The position numbers and the translations under genes are program-made. Positions 1-8,659 of a DNA stretch of 64,000 bases are shown here, in pieces. How positions within the stretch are numbered: position 1 is the first letter of the stretch; every line of letters starts with the position of its first letter. The stretch comes from Neolewinella persica DSM 23188. Lineage in GTDB: Bacteria > Bacteroidota > Bacteroidia > Chitinophagales > Saprospiraceae. The notes beneath the pieces were generated by a model, which did not search any database, was not told the origin of the DNA, and saw only the letters and a program-made list of their open reading frames with translations. Location: NCBI RefSeq assembly GCF_000373105.1, contig NZ_KB890413.1:38790-102789 (forward strand), read 5' to 3'.

Positions 1-642
1 AATGCAGACGGCACCGGTGGCATCACCCGCATGAAATCCGGCTACAACCTACGTGACATTACCGAGCGAACTACCCATGCTGACGGCACCGATGTTGCTG
101 ACGGACCAGCCATCAGCGCTCAATATTTCCTTGGCTATTTCAGGGAAGACTATGGTTACGTGGCCTCTCCCAACGAGGACGTGCTCGACGTACACAACGG
201 CCGTTTCTGCGTCACGCCGGAGTATCCGGGGGGCACCTACGCCTATTTTGCCACGGTTAATGAAGACTGGACCTCCGCTTATCCCTATGCCGTTGGGCCG
301 ACTTTCTACGGCGAATTCGAACGGCGGAACGTAACCGGAGTAACCGAGCCTACAACGATATATGACGGCACCACAGCCGTAGAAGGCTTTGCCGACGATG
401 CGGCCATCACTGTTTTCCCTAACCCGACAGCGGACCTGATCGCCGTGCAATTACCCGGCCTGGTCGGACAGGATTTCAACGTGGAGCTTCGTGACGCCAG
501 CGGACGACTGGTGAAGCAAAAGATCATCCGTACCGGACAGACAATCGCCTACTTCGACACCCAGACACTTTACCGAGGCATGTATTTTGTGCGGATCAGT
601 GGCGGCGGAAAAGAAGTTACGCGAAAGGTCGTAGTGCAGTGA
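1..642 (+). CDS. YHYH-domain protein with T9SS type A sorting domain (3' part)
   Basis: The reading frame is open at the left edge of the window, so only the last 213 residues are visible. The first half has the pattern of the YHYH domain family: the stretch around 200-310 encodes CVTPEYPGGTYAYFATV, then YPYAVGPTFYGE, typical of the C-terminal part of that domain. The last ~80 residues form a T9SS type A sorting domain: VFPNPTAD, a central LRDASGRLV strand, GMYFVRI and a basic end (RKVVVQ). The protein is therefore expected to be exported and attached to or released from the cell surface. The biochemical role of YHYH proteins is not known to me. The gene converges on the DinB-like gene at 706, with a shared hairpin between them. 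Confidence 0.8.
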   Translation, partial: NADGTGGITRMKSGYNLRDITERTTHADGTDVADGPAISAQYFLGYFREDYGYVASPNEDVLDVHNGRFCVTPEYPGGTYAYFATVNEDWTSAYPYAVGPTFYGEFERRNVTGVTEPTTIYDGTTAVEGFADDAAITVFPNPTADLIAVQLPGLVGQDFNVELRDASGRLVKQKIIRTGQTIAYFDTQTLYRGMYFVRISGGGKEVTRKVVVQ

Positions 643-646
643 ATCA

Positions 647-700
647 GGGAATTATAGAATGGGAGAATGAGGGGATCTCCACCCATTCTATAATTCTCCC
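647..700. terminator. Bidirectional hairpin terminator
   Basis: A perfect 15-bp inverted repeat (649-663 and 682-696, arm GAATTATAGAATGGG) encloses an 18-base loop between two convergent genes. It begins a few bases after the stop of the YHYH gene and ends a few bases before the stop of the DinB-like gene. There is no long T-run, so the terminator role is inferred from position and structure. Confidence 0.6.
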
Positions 701-705
701 ATTCA

Positions 706-1263
706 CTACATCAAACCATCAATAAAATTGCGGACACCTTTTTCCTCCGAAAATTTACCGGCATTGTATTTGGAAGAACCTCCTTTGGGAATAGACAGCG
801 ATTGCCATTCCACTCCCCGATGCTGCTTCCCCAGCAGGATGATCTGCCCGACGTGATAGGCGTAGTGCGCCAGCTGGCGGTTTAATGCTTCAGCGACCAT
901 ATGGCCTTCGTTGCGGATGTAGACGATGGTGGATAATTGTTCCGGCTGCAAACCATTTACGGTAGCCTCTAATACTGCCCAGCCTTCGTTCCAGGTGGTT
1001 TCCAGTTCTGCACGGTTATTGAAGTCAGCAACAAACTCCTGGTCGCGGTTGCGCCAGGGTTTCTCGCCGTCGGAGGTCAGAAAATTCGTCCATCGGCTTT
1101 TCATGTTACCGGACAAGTGTTTTACGATGACGGCTACGGAGTTGGAGCCTGCGGCATCGTCGAGGAAAAGTTGTTCGTCGGTCAGCTGCGCCATGGCTTT
1201 TTCGCCGAGGTGACGGTAGTAGGCGAATTGTTTTTGGTAGGAGGTTAGGAGGGTGGTTTTCAT
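706..1263 (-). CDS. DinB-like protein, DUF1572 family
   Basis: 185 residues from ATG at 1263; an upstream in-frame TTG at 1266 is less likely. The protein matches the DUF1572 branch of the DinB/YfiT four-helix metal-binding superfamily. It has His49 in IVKHLSGNM, the family stretch FLTSDGEKPWRNRD (residues 61-74), and His133 and His137 in LAHYAYHVGQI. The three histidines are at the places expected for the DinB metal triad. Proteins of this superfamily are often thiol-dependent transferases or stress proteins, but the substrate cannot be read from the sequence. It is cytoplasmic, with no signal peptide. The gene is followed 15 bases upstream by the esterase at 1279-1980 on the same strand, which suggests a two-gene operon. 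Confidence 0.8.
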   Translation of the reverse strand: MKTTLLTSYQKQFAYYRHLGEKAMAQLTDEQLFLDDAAGSNSVAVIVKHLSGNMKSRWTNFLTSDGEKPWRNRDQEFVADFNNRAELETTWNEGWAVLEATVNGLQPEQLSTIVYIRNEGHMVAEALNRQLAHYAYHVGQIILLGKQHRGVEWQSLSIPKGGSSKYNAGKFSEEKGVRNFIDGLM

Positions 1264-1278
1264 CAATAGACCAAAATA

Positions 1279-1980
1279 CTAAATAAGGCTAACATAATGC
1301 GGCAGCATCTCCAGCCACAGCGGCCAGTCGTGCTCCACATCTCCCCGTACGTCGAGCCAATGGGGGATGTTTTTCTTACGCAGGACTTCACTGAACTTCA
1401 GGTTACCGTCGAGGCAGATGTCCCAGTTACTGGTGCCGAGTACGATCTTCATCTTCCACAGTTCCGGGTTATCGGCATTTGGCATGAAGTCGATGGGGTT
1501 ATTGAAGTAGACGTTGTCGTCGTAGTACCCGTGCATGAACGACTTGATGTCGAACGCCCCACTGAGGTTAAACAGGTGGCTTACCATATCGGGATGGCGG
1601 AAAGCGAAGTTACTGGCGCTGAACCCACCGAAGCTGATGCCACAGCAGGCAATCTTGTTTGTTCCGGCATTATTCCGGATTTGGGGAATAAATTCTTCGG
1701 CAAGGAACCGATCGTACTGGATGTGGCGTTCTACCCGGTGCTTGGGATGGATGTCACCATACCAGCTGTCGTTATTGATGCTATCGGGACAAAATACTTG
1801 AATGAAGCCCCGATCTACGAACCAGCGAATGGATTCGACCATGCCCCGGTCTTTAGCTTCGCCATAACTCCCGAGCGTAGTTGGGAATATGACCAGCGGA
1901 TAGCCTTTGGTTCCGAAAGTCAGAATTTTCACATTGTGGCCAAGGTGGTGGCTGTAGAATTCGGTTAATGCTTCCTGCAT
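1279..1980 (-). CDS. Esterase family alpha/beta hydrolase
   Basis: 233 residues without a signal peptide. The fold is the putative esterase (esterase D-like) type. The nucleophile elbow is GISFGG (Ser116), and His217 in VEHDW near the C-terminus is the probable catalytic histidine. The stretch PHWLDVRGDVEHDWPLW is typical of a small cytoplasmic esterase group that acts on short acyl esters or S-acyl adducts. The gene lies 15 bases before the DinB-like gene on the same strand, so the two are probably cotranscribed. Across the spacer on the other strand is a second, unrelated-looking esterase (2154). The substrate is unknown. Confidence 0.8.
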   Translation of the reverse strand: MQEALTEFYSHHLGHNVKILTFGTKGYPLVIFPTTLGSYGEAKDRGMVESIRWFVDRGFIQVFCPDSINNDSWYGDIHPKHRVERHIQYDRFLAEEFIPQIRNNAGTNKIACCGISFGGFSASNFAFRHPDMVSHLFNLSGAFDIKSFMHGYYDDNVYFNNPIDFMPNADNPELWKMKIVLGTSNWDICLDGNLKFSEVLRKKNIPHWLDVRGDVEHDWPLWLEMLPHYVSLI

Positions 1981-2140
1981 AGTTGGATATCGCTTGGGTG
2001 AGCCGGAAGGTAGGCCTTTGGTGGAATAAGTAAGGGATTGGTGGTTATTTTTTTAGCCGTATCATCGTTTTTATCTCCAGCTGCAATTTTCTATGCGTCT
2101 CTGTAGTTCAGGTTTCTCCTCACTATCCTTTGATCCTGTC

Positions 2141-2148
2141 TATCTTTA
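2141..2148 (+). promoter_or_regulatory. Bacteroidota-type -7 box, close to the start codon
   Basis: TATCTTTA matches the Bacteroidota -7 consensus TAnnTTTG except for the last base. Only five bases separate it from the ATG at 2154, so the transcript would begin at or very near the start codon. Confidence 0.45.
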
Positions 2149-2153
2149 CAACT

Positions 2154-2993
2154 ATGTATCTCGTCCGTTATTTTCGTCAATTACTCGGCAGTGTGGTCTC
2201 GAATCGGAAACGGTTACTGGTCCGCTCCTACCTGATGCCCAGTCAGCACCTGGAAAGGGAGGTGATGGTAGACGTGTACCGGCCGGCCCTGCCCCCCTGG
2301 CGGCTTTTGTCGTTGGTCGTCTTTAACGACGGGCAGGACCTGCTCAGGATGGACATGAAGGAGCAGCTGAAAACTGCCTATGCCGGACGCAAACTCTCGC
2401 CCACCGTCGTGGTTGGTGTCCATGCAGGAGATCGGATGCGGGAATACGGCACTTCCAACCAACTTGACTATGAAGGCCGTGGCGATAAAGCAGGTGCTTA
2501 TGAGCTATTTCTCCTGGAGGAGCTCGTTCCATGGATTGAGAAGTATTACAATATTTATCAGTTGCCTGCTAAGCGGGCCATTGCCGGGTTTAGCCTCGGG
2601 GGGCTCAACGCCTTTGACGTCACCTGGCGCAACCCCGGTGAATTCGGCGTTGCGGGTGTTTTTAGTGGTTCGTTGTGGTGGCGGAGTAAGCCTTTCCGGA
2701 AAAGTAAGCCCGACGCCGATCTGATCGTCCACAACTATGTATCCAAAGCAAAAAAACTTCCTGCGGCCCGCTTTTGGTTCATGGCGGGTACAGAAGATGA
2801 AACCTCCGACCGCAACAACAATGGCATAATTGATGCCATCGATGACACCATGCAACTTATGGCCATCCTGAAAAGCAAAGGGAAGGAGGAAGAAAAAGAC
2901 TTCACCTACGTTGAAGTGAAAGGCGGGCGGCACGAACCGGAAACCTGGGGAAAAGTAGTGGTAGACTTTTTGGTTTGGATGCAGGCTGGTTAA
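2154..2993 (+). CDS. Esterase D-like alpha/beta hydrolase
   Basis: 279 residues from ATG 2154; an in-frame TTG at 2130 is possible but would put the promoter box inside the gene. The nucleophile elbow is GFSLGG (Ser147), and His260 in GGRHEPETW is the likely catalytic base. This is the esterase D/enterochelin-esterase-like family, which cleaves esters of varied substrates. There is no clear signal peptide. At about residues 219-231 is a DRNNNGIIDAIDD loop that resembles an EF-hand/dockerin calcium loop, unusual as an insertion in this fold. The gene stands alone, with divergent and co-directional neighbours more than 150 bases away. Confidence 0.8.
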   Translation: MYLVRYFRQLLGSVVSNRKRLLVRSYLMPSQHLEREVMVDVYRPALPPWRLLSLVVFNDGQDLLRMDMKEQLKTAYAGRKLSPTVVVGVHAGDRMREYGTSNQLDYEGRGDKAGAYELFLLEELVPWIEKYYNIYQLPAKRAIAGFSLGGLNAFDVTWRNPGEFGVAGVFSGSLWWRSKPFRKSKPDADLIVHNYVSKAKKLPAARFWFMAGTEDETSDRNNNGIIDAIDDTMQLMAILKSKGKEEEKDFTYVEVKGGRHEPETWGKVVVDFLVWMQAG

Positions 2994-3329
2994 CCTGGAA
3001 CCATATCCTGAAGTCACCTAAGACCAGGAAAACAAACGCAAACAATGCTGCTATTAATCCTGTCGGCGACTTCCTTTGACAAGAGCAGGGAGTAAAATAC
3101 TTTGGGTCAACGGTGCGGCTTCATGCCTTTAGGCTGACCTGGAATTATACGTCGATAGCGTTCCATTGACCGGGGACCGATTAAAAGTTTATTGAGTACT
3201 CCCTTCAACATCAGGCAACCACCCCATCATTTTAATTGTACTTCTCCCGTAAGGAAGCCCGGCAGGCACCATCGCAAGCGCTTTAGGCTACCCTACAACC
3301 AATCTACTAACCAATCAAATCTCCCCCCC
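2994..3329. other. Intergenic stretch without recognised content
   Basis: 336 bases between the esterase and the DUF2911 gene. An in-frame TTG at 3192 would extend the DUF2911 gene upstream, but the signal peptide begins at 3330. I see no gene, strong hairpin or dispersed repeat here; the promoter of the DUF2911 gene must lie in it. Confidence 0.5.
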
Positions 3330-3911
3330 ATGCCCCGCATGTCACTATTCCTACTCTCCATGATCTTCGGCTTGTCGCTATCTGCGCAAGATTTTGTTGA
3401 CGTTGACAAAAGCCCGCTCGACGCAGCGTACTTCCCCGCCCGTGCCGCCTTCCGCTCTTTCGCAAAGACCGACAGCGCCGCTATGGCACTTCAACCAAAA
3501 ATTCGGATTCTCTACAGTCGCCCCTTCAAAAAGGGCCGCGACGTTTGGGGAGGCGATCTCGCTCCGTATGGCGAACCTTACCGCCTTGGAGCTAACGAAG
3601 CTACCGAGGTTCAATTCTACGCTCCCGTCAAAATCGGCAACCAGGTTGTACCCGCTGGCCGGTACACTATTGGTGCCATCCCGACTGCCGACAACTGGGA
3701 GGTATTCTTCAGTCTCGACGTTGACGGCTGGGGCGTTTACGCTTACAAGCCCGAGCGAAACGTAGCCACCATCACCGTACCGACAAGTAGCGTGGAAGAA
3801 GTCATTGAGAACTTCTCCATCAGTCTTTATGAAGCCAGCCCCGGCACCATCCACCTGAAAATGGGTTGGGACAAGACGGTGGTGGAAGTGCCCATTGTTT
3901 TAGTTAAATAG
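3330..3911 (+). CDS. DUF2911 secreted protein
   Basis: 193 residues. ATG 3330 is chosen because a clear signal peptide follows (MPRMSLFLLSMIFGLSLSAQ, cleavage after SAQ); ATG 3339 is an alternative. The mature part has the DUF2911 signature: IRILYSRPFKKGRDVWG, then PYGEPYRLGANEATEVQF, AGRYTIGAIPT and WEVFFS, ending with a beta-rich C-terminus. DUF2911 proteins are common exported proteins of Bacteroidota. Their function has not been established to my knowledge. The gene is monocistronic and ends at a strong shared terminator. Confidence 0.85.
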   Translation: MPRMSLFLLSMIFGLSLSAQDFVDVDKSPLDAAYFPARAAFRSFAKTDSAAMALQPKIRILYSRPFKKGRDVWGGDLAPYGEPYRLGANEATEVQFYAPVKIGNQVVPAGRYTIGAIPTADNWEVFFSLDVDGWGVYAYKPERNVATITVPTSSVEEVIENFSISLYEASPGTIHLKMGWDKTVVEVPIVLVK

Positions 3912-3937
3912 TCATATAGTCAAGGACTATCAAATAG

Positions 3938-3976
3938 TAAAGCCCCCCACCAATATTCCGGTGAGGGGCTTTATTA
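3938..3976. terminator. Bidirectional rho-independent terminator
   Basis: An inverted repeat AAAGCCCC...CACC / GGTGAGGGGCTTT surrounds the loop AATATTCC and is followed by T-rich sequence on both strands. It sits between the convergent DUF2911 and M43 protease genes and serves both. Confidence 0.85.
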
Positions 3977-4013
3977 TTTAAGCGACAGACTGTTTGACTA
4001 TCTGACTCAGTGA

Positions 4014-6293
4014 CTATTTCAAAATCACCTTCTCCACTTCGCGGTAGCCATCAGCCCCCTCAATCACCAGGAGGTACATACCAGCAGGCAGTTTATCCGT
4101 AGCGATGCGGTTGAGACCTACCGTTAGCTTCTGCTCGGTAATTACCCGTCCGGTCATGCCGGTGAGGCGGGCAGTGTAGCCTTCTTCGTCGATGCGTACG
4201 TTGAAGTGGCCGGTAGCAGGGTTCGGGAACACCTGGTAGTCTACCTCCATTGCTTCGTCCTCCAACTCATCAGCTTCGAAGGCCGTTGTTTCGCGGTCGT
4301 TGTTGCCGATTATCACTCGTGCACCGCTAGTCTGACAACCGCCCAGGACGATGTTGTCGAGGTGAACGTAGTCAGAGTTAGTACTGGCATCACAACGGAA
4401 GCGAATCCGTACGTTAGTACCGAAGCCACCGGTCGCGGTGATGGTTACACTCTCGTTGTATAACGTATTGTTGTTAAAGTCGGTACCGCTGACCCAGGTT
4501 CTGACCGTCTGGAAACCACTGCCATTGTCTACTTGCAGCCAGAAATCTTCGCCGTTCTCCATACTGAAGGGGTAGTAGCTGAAGTCGACCGTAAGTTCTT
4601 CGAGGCTGCTCAGGTTATAAGCATCGGAAGTGAGGACGGAACTATTAGTGTTGTCGCGCAGGTAAACGGAACGGGAACCTTCAATAGGACGGGTGGTGCT
4701 GCGTACACAGTCGGAACCACCATCGTTCCAGTTACCGTAGCCTGACTCGAAGTTTTCAGTATCGAAAGTAATGTCGGTACAGCCACCGCCGCCACATGGG
4801 GCACAGCTGCTGCCGCCACAGTCGACGCCGGTTTCGTCACCGTTCTGGATACCGTCGTTGCAAGTAGGGGGAGTAACACAAGGGGAGCAGCTACCGCCAC
4901 AATCAACACCGGTTTCAGTGCCGTTCTGGATACCGTCCGTACAAGTAGGAGCAGGGCCACTGCCAACGCAGAAGTTTTTCGTTTCCGTACTCGCGAAGCT
5001 ACCGCCTGATTCGTTTACACCGCCGCCGGTCAGGCTGTAAGAGCCATTGCCGTACGCACAGCAGATACCGTCGCCGTAGCTATCATTGATCGTGAAGTCG
5101 TAGCAACCATCGGCAAGACAGAAGCTTTCCGTATTCGTGGTATTGTTGCCGTAAGGACCGCCGCTGGCAATGGTAGCACCGCTGGCATTCTTCAGGGTCC
5201 AGGTAGTTTCACTACCGTAGTTATCCGCAATAATCGTCAAAGTAACCTCCGTATCGTTACAACCGGAAGAACAAGGTGCGCAGCTGCCACCACAGTCCAC
5301 GCCGGTCTCATCACCGTTCTGAAGGCCATCCGTACAAGTTGGCGTAGCGGCGATTCCACAACCGTTGCTGTTGCCCAGACCAGACCGGGAACTGGCGAGT
5401 GCTGCCTTCATGCGGGTTTTCTGGTCATTGGTAAAGATGTTCATACAGGCATCATCGGAGTAATCCATGTAGTTCTGGACCATATCGGTAGAACCACAGC
5501 TGACGGTGCCGATCTGGCATCCGCCGTTGCTGGCGTCGCTATCGGGCGTGTCGTTAACAAAGTCGCTGGCACCACAGCCACCGTCGCCCCAAATGTGGCG
5601 GAGGTTAAGGTAGTGGCCTACTTCGTGGGTAGCCGTACGGCCAAGATTAAAAGGCGCAGTTGCTGTTCCTATCGTACCGACATAAGCATAGTCACAAACG
5701 ACACCGTCGGTCGAGGCAGGTCCGCCGGGAAACTGGGCGTAACCAAGTAAGGTGCCGGCTAGGTCACAGACCCAAAAATTCATGTAATCGGCTGCGGGCC
5801 AGGCATTGGAACCGCCACTGGAGGCGAATTTCACCGGGTTACCGCTATTACTGAAGCTGGTTTGGGAAGTAGACTGGCGGATGACACCATTGGTAGGGTT
5901 GCCGTTAGGGTCTACTGTAGCGAGACAGAATTCGATTTCGGTATCGGCACCGAGTCCGGGCCATGCATTGTCGGCATCACTGTTCTGGCGGCGGAAATCG
6001 GCATTGAGTACATCGAGCTGGCTTTGAATTTGCGCCATCGAAATGTTTTCGGTACTGTTGTTATACACAATGTGAAAAACAACGGGGATGGTGGTAACGG
6101 CCTTTTGTCCGTCTTCCGCACGGAAGTTACGGGTGAAGGCTTCGAGTTGATCCATCCGATCAAGTATACCAGGGTCATCCTGGATTTGTTGTTGAAGGAC
6201 TTCCATCGAGCCACAGTCTCTTTGAGCAGAGAGGCTGAAGGAAGTTAAAAGGAGTAGCATCACGAGAGAGGAAAAATAGGTAATAAAACGCAT
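4014..6293 (-). CDS. Secreted M43-type zinc metalloprotease with T9SS sorting domain
   Basis: 759 residues. A signal peptide (about 1-23, ending SLSAQ) is followed by a pappalysin-like M43 catalytic domain. The zinc motif is HEVGHYLNLRH at 223-233 and the downstream met-turn is in NYMDYSDDACM. The C-terminal half carries three cysteine-rich segments with the pattern CTDGIQNGTETGVDCGGSC, plus a beta-sandwich region between the first two. After the third comes a jelly-roll-like domain with YHLDNIVLGG-type ending (VHLDNIVLGG). The last ~75 residues are a T9SS type A sorting domain (VFPNPATGHF, GMYLLVIEG, EVEKVILK). The enzyme is expected to act outside the cell. It is a single gene with its own terminator. 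Confidence 0.9.
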   Translation of the reverse strand: MRFITYFSSLVMLLLLTSFSLSAQRDCGSMEVLQQQIQDDPGILDRMDQLEAFTRNFRAEDGQKAVTTIPVVFHIVYNNSTENISMAQIQSQLDVLNADFRRQNSDADNAWPGLGADTEIEFCLATVDPNGNPTNGVIRQSTSQTSFSNSGNPVKFASSGGSNAWPAADYMNFWVCDLAGTLLGYAQFPGGPASTDGVVCDYAYVGTIGTATAPFNLGRTATHEVGHYLNLRHIWGDGGCGASDFVNDTPDSDASNGGCQIGTVSCGSTDMVQNYMDYSDDACMNIFTNDQKTRMKAALASSRSGLGNSNGCGIAATPTCTDGLQNGDETGVDCGGSCAPCSSGCNDTEVTLTIIADNYGSETTWTLKNASGATIASGGPYGNNTTNTESFCLADGCYDFTINDSYGDGICCAYGNGSYSLTGGGVNESGGSFASTETKNFCVGSGPAPTCTDGIQNGTETGVDCGGSCSPCVTPPTCNDGIQNGDETGVDCGGSSCAPCGGGGCTDITFDTENFESGYGNWNDGGSDCVRSTTRPIEGSRSVYLRDNTNSSVLTSDAYNLSSLEELTVDFSYYPFSMENGEDFWLQVDNGSGFQTVRTWVSGTDFNNNTLYNESVTITATGGFGTNVRIRFRCDASTNSDYVHLDNIVLGGCQTSGARVIIGNNDRETTAFEADELEDEAMEVDYQVFPNPATGHFNVRIDEEGYTARLTGMTGRVITEQKLTVGLNRIATDKLPAGMYLLVIEGADGYREVEKVILK

Positions 6294-6861
6294 ATATAGG
6301 ATGTGATTAAGGGGTATCTCCAGGAACGTCGAAGGGCGAAAACAAGCAAAAAAATTCTATCTCCCTTCCGTGCAGGGAAGAGCAGTGGACTAGCAAAAAA
6401 TGGATAGAAAAGAATTGGTTTGGTTAGCGACCCCGGTTGGTTAGGCCCGGAAAATACGTGTTAAAGATTTAATAGCCTGCCAAAGCTAGCGAAATTTCGC
6501 AGTTTCGCAAACTATTACAATAATAATATTGCTAATTATTGTTTAAGCAATACATATATTGCATTTATTGCATAACTCAGTATTATTTTCTGACGGCTGT
6601 TTTTTTGCCATTTGTTCAGGCTCAATTTGGGCGCGGTCGCAGGTGCAAATGATGGTTTATGGGCAAGCTGCACCAGTGATATTTTGTTGATTGGTGGGTG
6701 CCGTGGTTTTACGAAACCCGTCGGACGGCTATCGTTATTGAGAGAAATTACTCCTCCAGTCTCCCTTTGCACCTGCGGCCGCGCCACCTCCGAAAAACTC
6801 GGCGTAGCTATAAAATCAAACTCCTGCCCAACCCAAACCCGCCTAAATACCTTTAAGGGAC
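6294..6861. other. 568-base intergenic region containing a paired repeat element
   Basis: The first ~250 bases are AT-rich and must hold the promoter of the leftward protease gene. The remainder is dominated by the inverted repeat pair at 6629-6785. A short rightward open frame across the repeats (6612-6869) has no protein-like features and I do not call it. Confidence 0.5.
6629..6785. repeat. Family A paired element (157 bp)
   Basis: The core GGGCGCGGTCGCAGGTGCA at 6629-6647 faces its inverted partner TGCACCTGCGGCCGCGCC at 6768-6785, with the GC-rich ends outermost. This is one of at least five such pairs in the window. No target duplication is visible at the edges. The interior shows no open frame worth calling. 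Confidence 0.8.
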
Positions 6862-7386
6862 ATGTTTAGATACCTCCCCTTGCTTATCCTATTAATTTGT
6901 TGTGCCTGCGAAGGCAGAACGGCGGCCCGTAAAGCTGCCCGAGGACCAAACTTTGTCCCGGAGCCAAACCACCTGTTTTTCAAAAACACCCGGGCCAGGC
7001 ATTACAACGCCGAAGAAGTTACCAACCGAGCTACGATTTACCGCCACGGCGGCCTATTTCAATCAGCGGCTAATCTCCGGCCCGCCCTGATCGACAATTG
7101 GTTACAAGACAGGGCTGTGATCCGTTTTGAAATCGCGCCTGATCTGCCTGACCTGACTGATTGGACCCTAAAAATTCAGCGAAGAAGCGGAGCGGAAGAA
7201 GCGCTCCTCCTCTCTACTCCACCAACCAACCGAGAGCTGGTTAAATTAATGGCCGTGCTCAACGGCAAAGAAGCGTTATTCCTATTTTCACCGATCGATA
7301 CAATCCTACCCGCCTTCCCTGATGAAGCCGGTCGTCAGCACGCCCGGACGGTTATTAAGGATTACCTTACCCTGGTAGACCATTAA
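6862..7386 (+). CDS. Hypothetical lipoprotein
   Basis: 174 residues that I do not recognise. The N-terminus is a lipoprotein-type signal (MFRYLPLLILLICCACEG) with a cysteine-rich lipobox around residues 13-16, so the protein is probably anchored in the outer or inner membrane. The rest is soluble, mixed and contains no tandem repeats or obvious motif. A segment at about 83-100 (DNWLQDRAVIRFEIAPDLP) looks beta-strand rich. The gene begins 76 bases after a family A repeat and ends 147 bases before the mutase-like gene, on the same strand. Confidence 0.65.
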   Translation: MFRYLPLLILLICCACEGRTAARKAARGPNFVPEPNHLFFKNTRARHYNAEEVTNRATIYRHGGLFQSAANLRPALIDNWLQDRAVIRFEIAPDLPDLTDWTLKIQRRSGAEEALLLSTPPTNRELVKLMAVLNGKEALFLFSPIDTILPAFPDEAGRQHARTVIKDYLTLVDH

Positions 7387-7511
7387 GGAACGTCGATTCA
7401 ATAACTGTCTGAATTGTAGCATACTTATTAAACGGGCGCTCCTACATTCCCGGTATTCTCCCTACATTTAGCCAGGAAAAGAAGTGACCTCCCCGGTTGT
7501 TTCATTCACTT

Positions 7512-7519
7512 TATCTTTA
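7512..7519 (+). promoter_or_regulatory. Bacteroidota-type -7 box
   Basis: TATCTTTA lies 14 bases upstream of the ATG of the mutase-like gene at 7534, at the spacing expected for a promoter with a very short leader. Confidence 0.4.
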
Positions 7520-7533
7520 CGATAACTCCAGCC

Positions 7534-8655
7534 ATGCCTATCACAGACACTTCCACAACCTTACCGCCTGCCGGAAATGAAAGCTGGCTGGCCGGTCTGG
7601 AAACCGATCAACCCGACGCAGACATTGCGGCAGCTTTGGCCGCACTAGGCGAGCCAACCGGTATTGCCCTGCGCCAAGCCACCAGCTGGGAAGCTGGCGC
7701 TTACGTCGAATCGGGCGAATACAAGGACATCAACCTGTACGCCCGCGAGGAACTTGCGGCGGGTGCGGAAGCCTTGCTCTTCCGCCTCTACCAACAACCC
7801 GACGTAGAAGACATTGCCACCATACTGCAGGGTATTCCCCTCGCTGAGGTCTCCCTGCACTGTTCCCTTCGCTACCCCGGACAAGACCCCGCAGAGTTGT
7901 TTCGCGACCTCGTCCGTTACCTCCGAAAAGCAGGCCACGACCTGACGACGATCTCAGGATCCGTTGATTTTGATCCCCTACTCGACTGGTCGGAGCCCCC
8001 TTTCCCTCCCTTGGTCCGTCTGCTGTTTTTCGTCTCCCGCTGGATGCCCCAATTCCGGGTATTGCAAGTAAATGCGGCAGGCTTCAACAATGGGATCGGC
8101 GAAGCCGATTCAGAACTGGCCCTTGCCATCGCTAAAGGAGCCGAGTACCTTCATCAGGTAGAAGACAAAGGTTATTCCATCGCACTGGCCAATCGCCATC
8201 TCAAATTTGCTTTTACGGTAGGTACCTCGTTCCATGGAGACATCGCCAAGCTTAGGGCCTTCCGCATTCTTTGGGCGAAGGTCCTGGAGTCATTAGGCGT
8301 GGAAGATCCTCCTGCGGCGCACATTTCGGCCCACACCGACATCACCACGATGCAGCAAGATGAGGCAGAAAACAAGATCGCCCTACAGCTACAAACGCGG
8401 GCAGCCAGCCTGGGCGGTGCCGACCTCCTTTTTCTCGCTCCGGCGGAAGGAATGCACCAGGCGGCCACCGATTCCGGTCGTCTGCTGTCTCGTCAGGTAA
8501 TGATGGAAGCACGGAACGCCAATGCGCCCAGTACTTTGGTAAAAGTGGATGAAGCCTACCTGGAAGACCTCACCGTCGGCCTGGTCAAAGCTGCCTGGTT
8601 ACGTTATAAGCACATCGAAGACCAGGGGGGATTTGCTAATGCCGTTGAGTTATAA
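7534..8655 (+). CDS. Methylmalonyl-CoA mutase-like protein (small subunit type)
   Basis: 373 residues related to the catalytic TIM-barrel part of methylmalonyl-CoA mutases. Family features include the central HLKFAFTVGTSFHGDIAKLRAFRILW (residues ~228-253), ISAHTDITTMQQDEAENKI, and LGGADLLFLAP. The heterodimeric Bacteroidota enzyme pairs a B12-binding large subunit with a non-catalytic small one; this protein resembles the small one. It is short for the family (usually above 450 residues) and ends where the C-terminal domain would begin. No large-subunit gene is adjacent. The aldose epimerase begins four bases after its stop, so the two are likely cotranscribed. Whether it partners a distant large subunit is unknown. 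Confidence 0.75.
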   Translation: MPITDTSTTLPPAGNESWLAGLETDQPDADIAAALAALGEPTGIALRQATSWEAGAYVESGEYKDINLYAREELAAGAEALLFRLYQQPDVEDIATILQGIPLAEVSLHCSLRYPGQDPAELFRDLVRYLRKAGHDLTTISGSVDFDPLLDWSEPPFPPLVRLLFFVSRWMPQFRVLQVNAAGFNNGIGEADSELALAIAKGAEYLHQVEDKGYSIALANRHLKFAFTVGTSFHGDIAKLRAFRILWAKVLESLGVEDPPAAHISAHTDITTMQQDEAENKIALQLQTRAASLGGADLLFLAPAEGMHQAATDSGRLLSRQVMMEARNANAPSTLVKVDEAYLEDLTVGLVKAAWLRYKHIEDQGGFANAVEL

Positions 8656-8659
8656 TTTT

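Noticed and set aside
6612..6869. Small rightward gene across the repeat at 6629-6785
   Set aside because: Its sequence is made of family A cores and it overlaps the start of the lipoprotein gene; no signal or family features.
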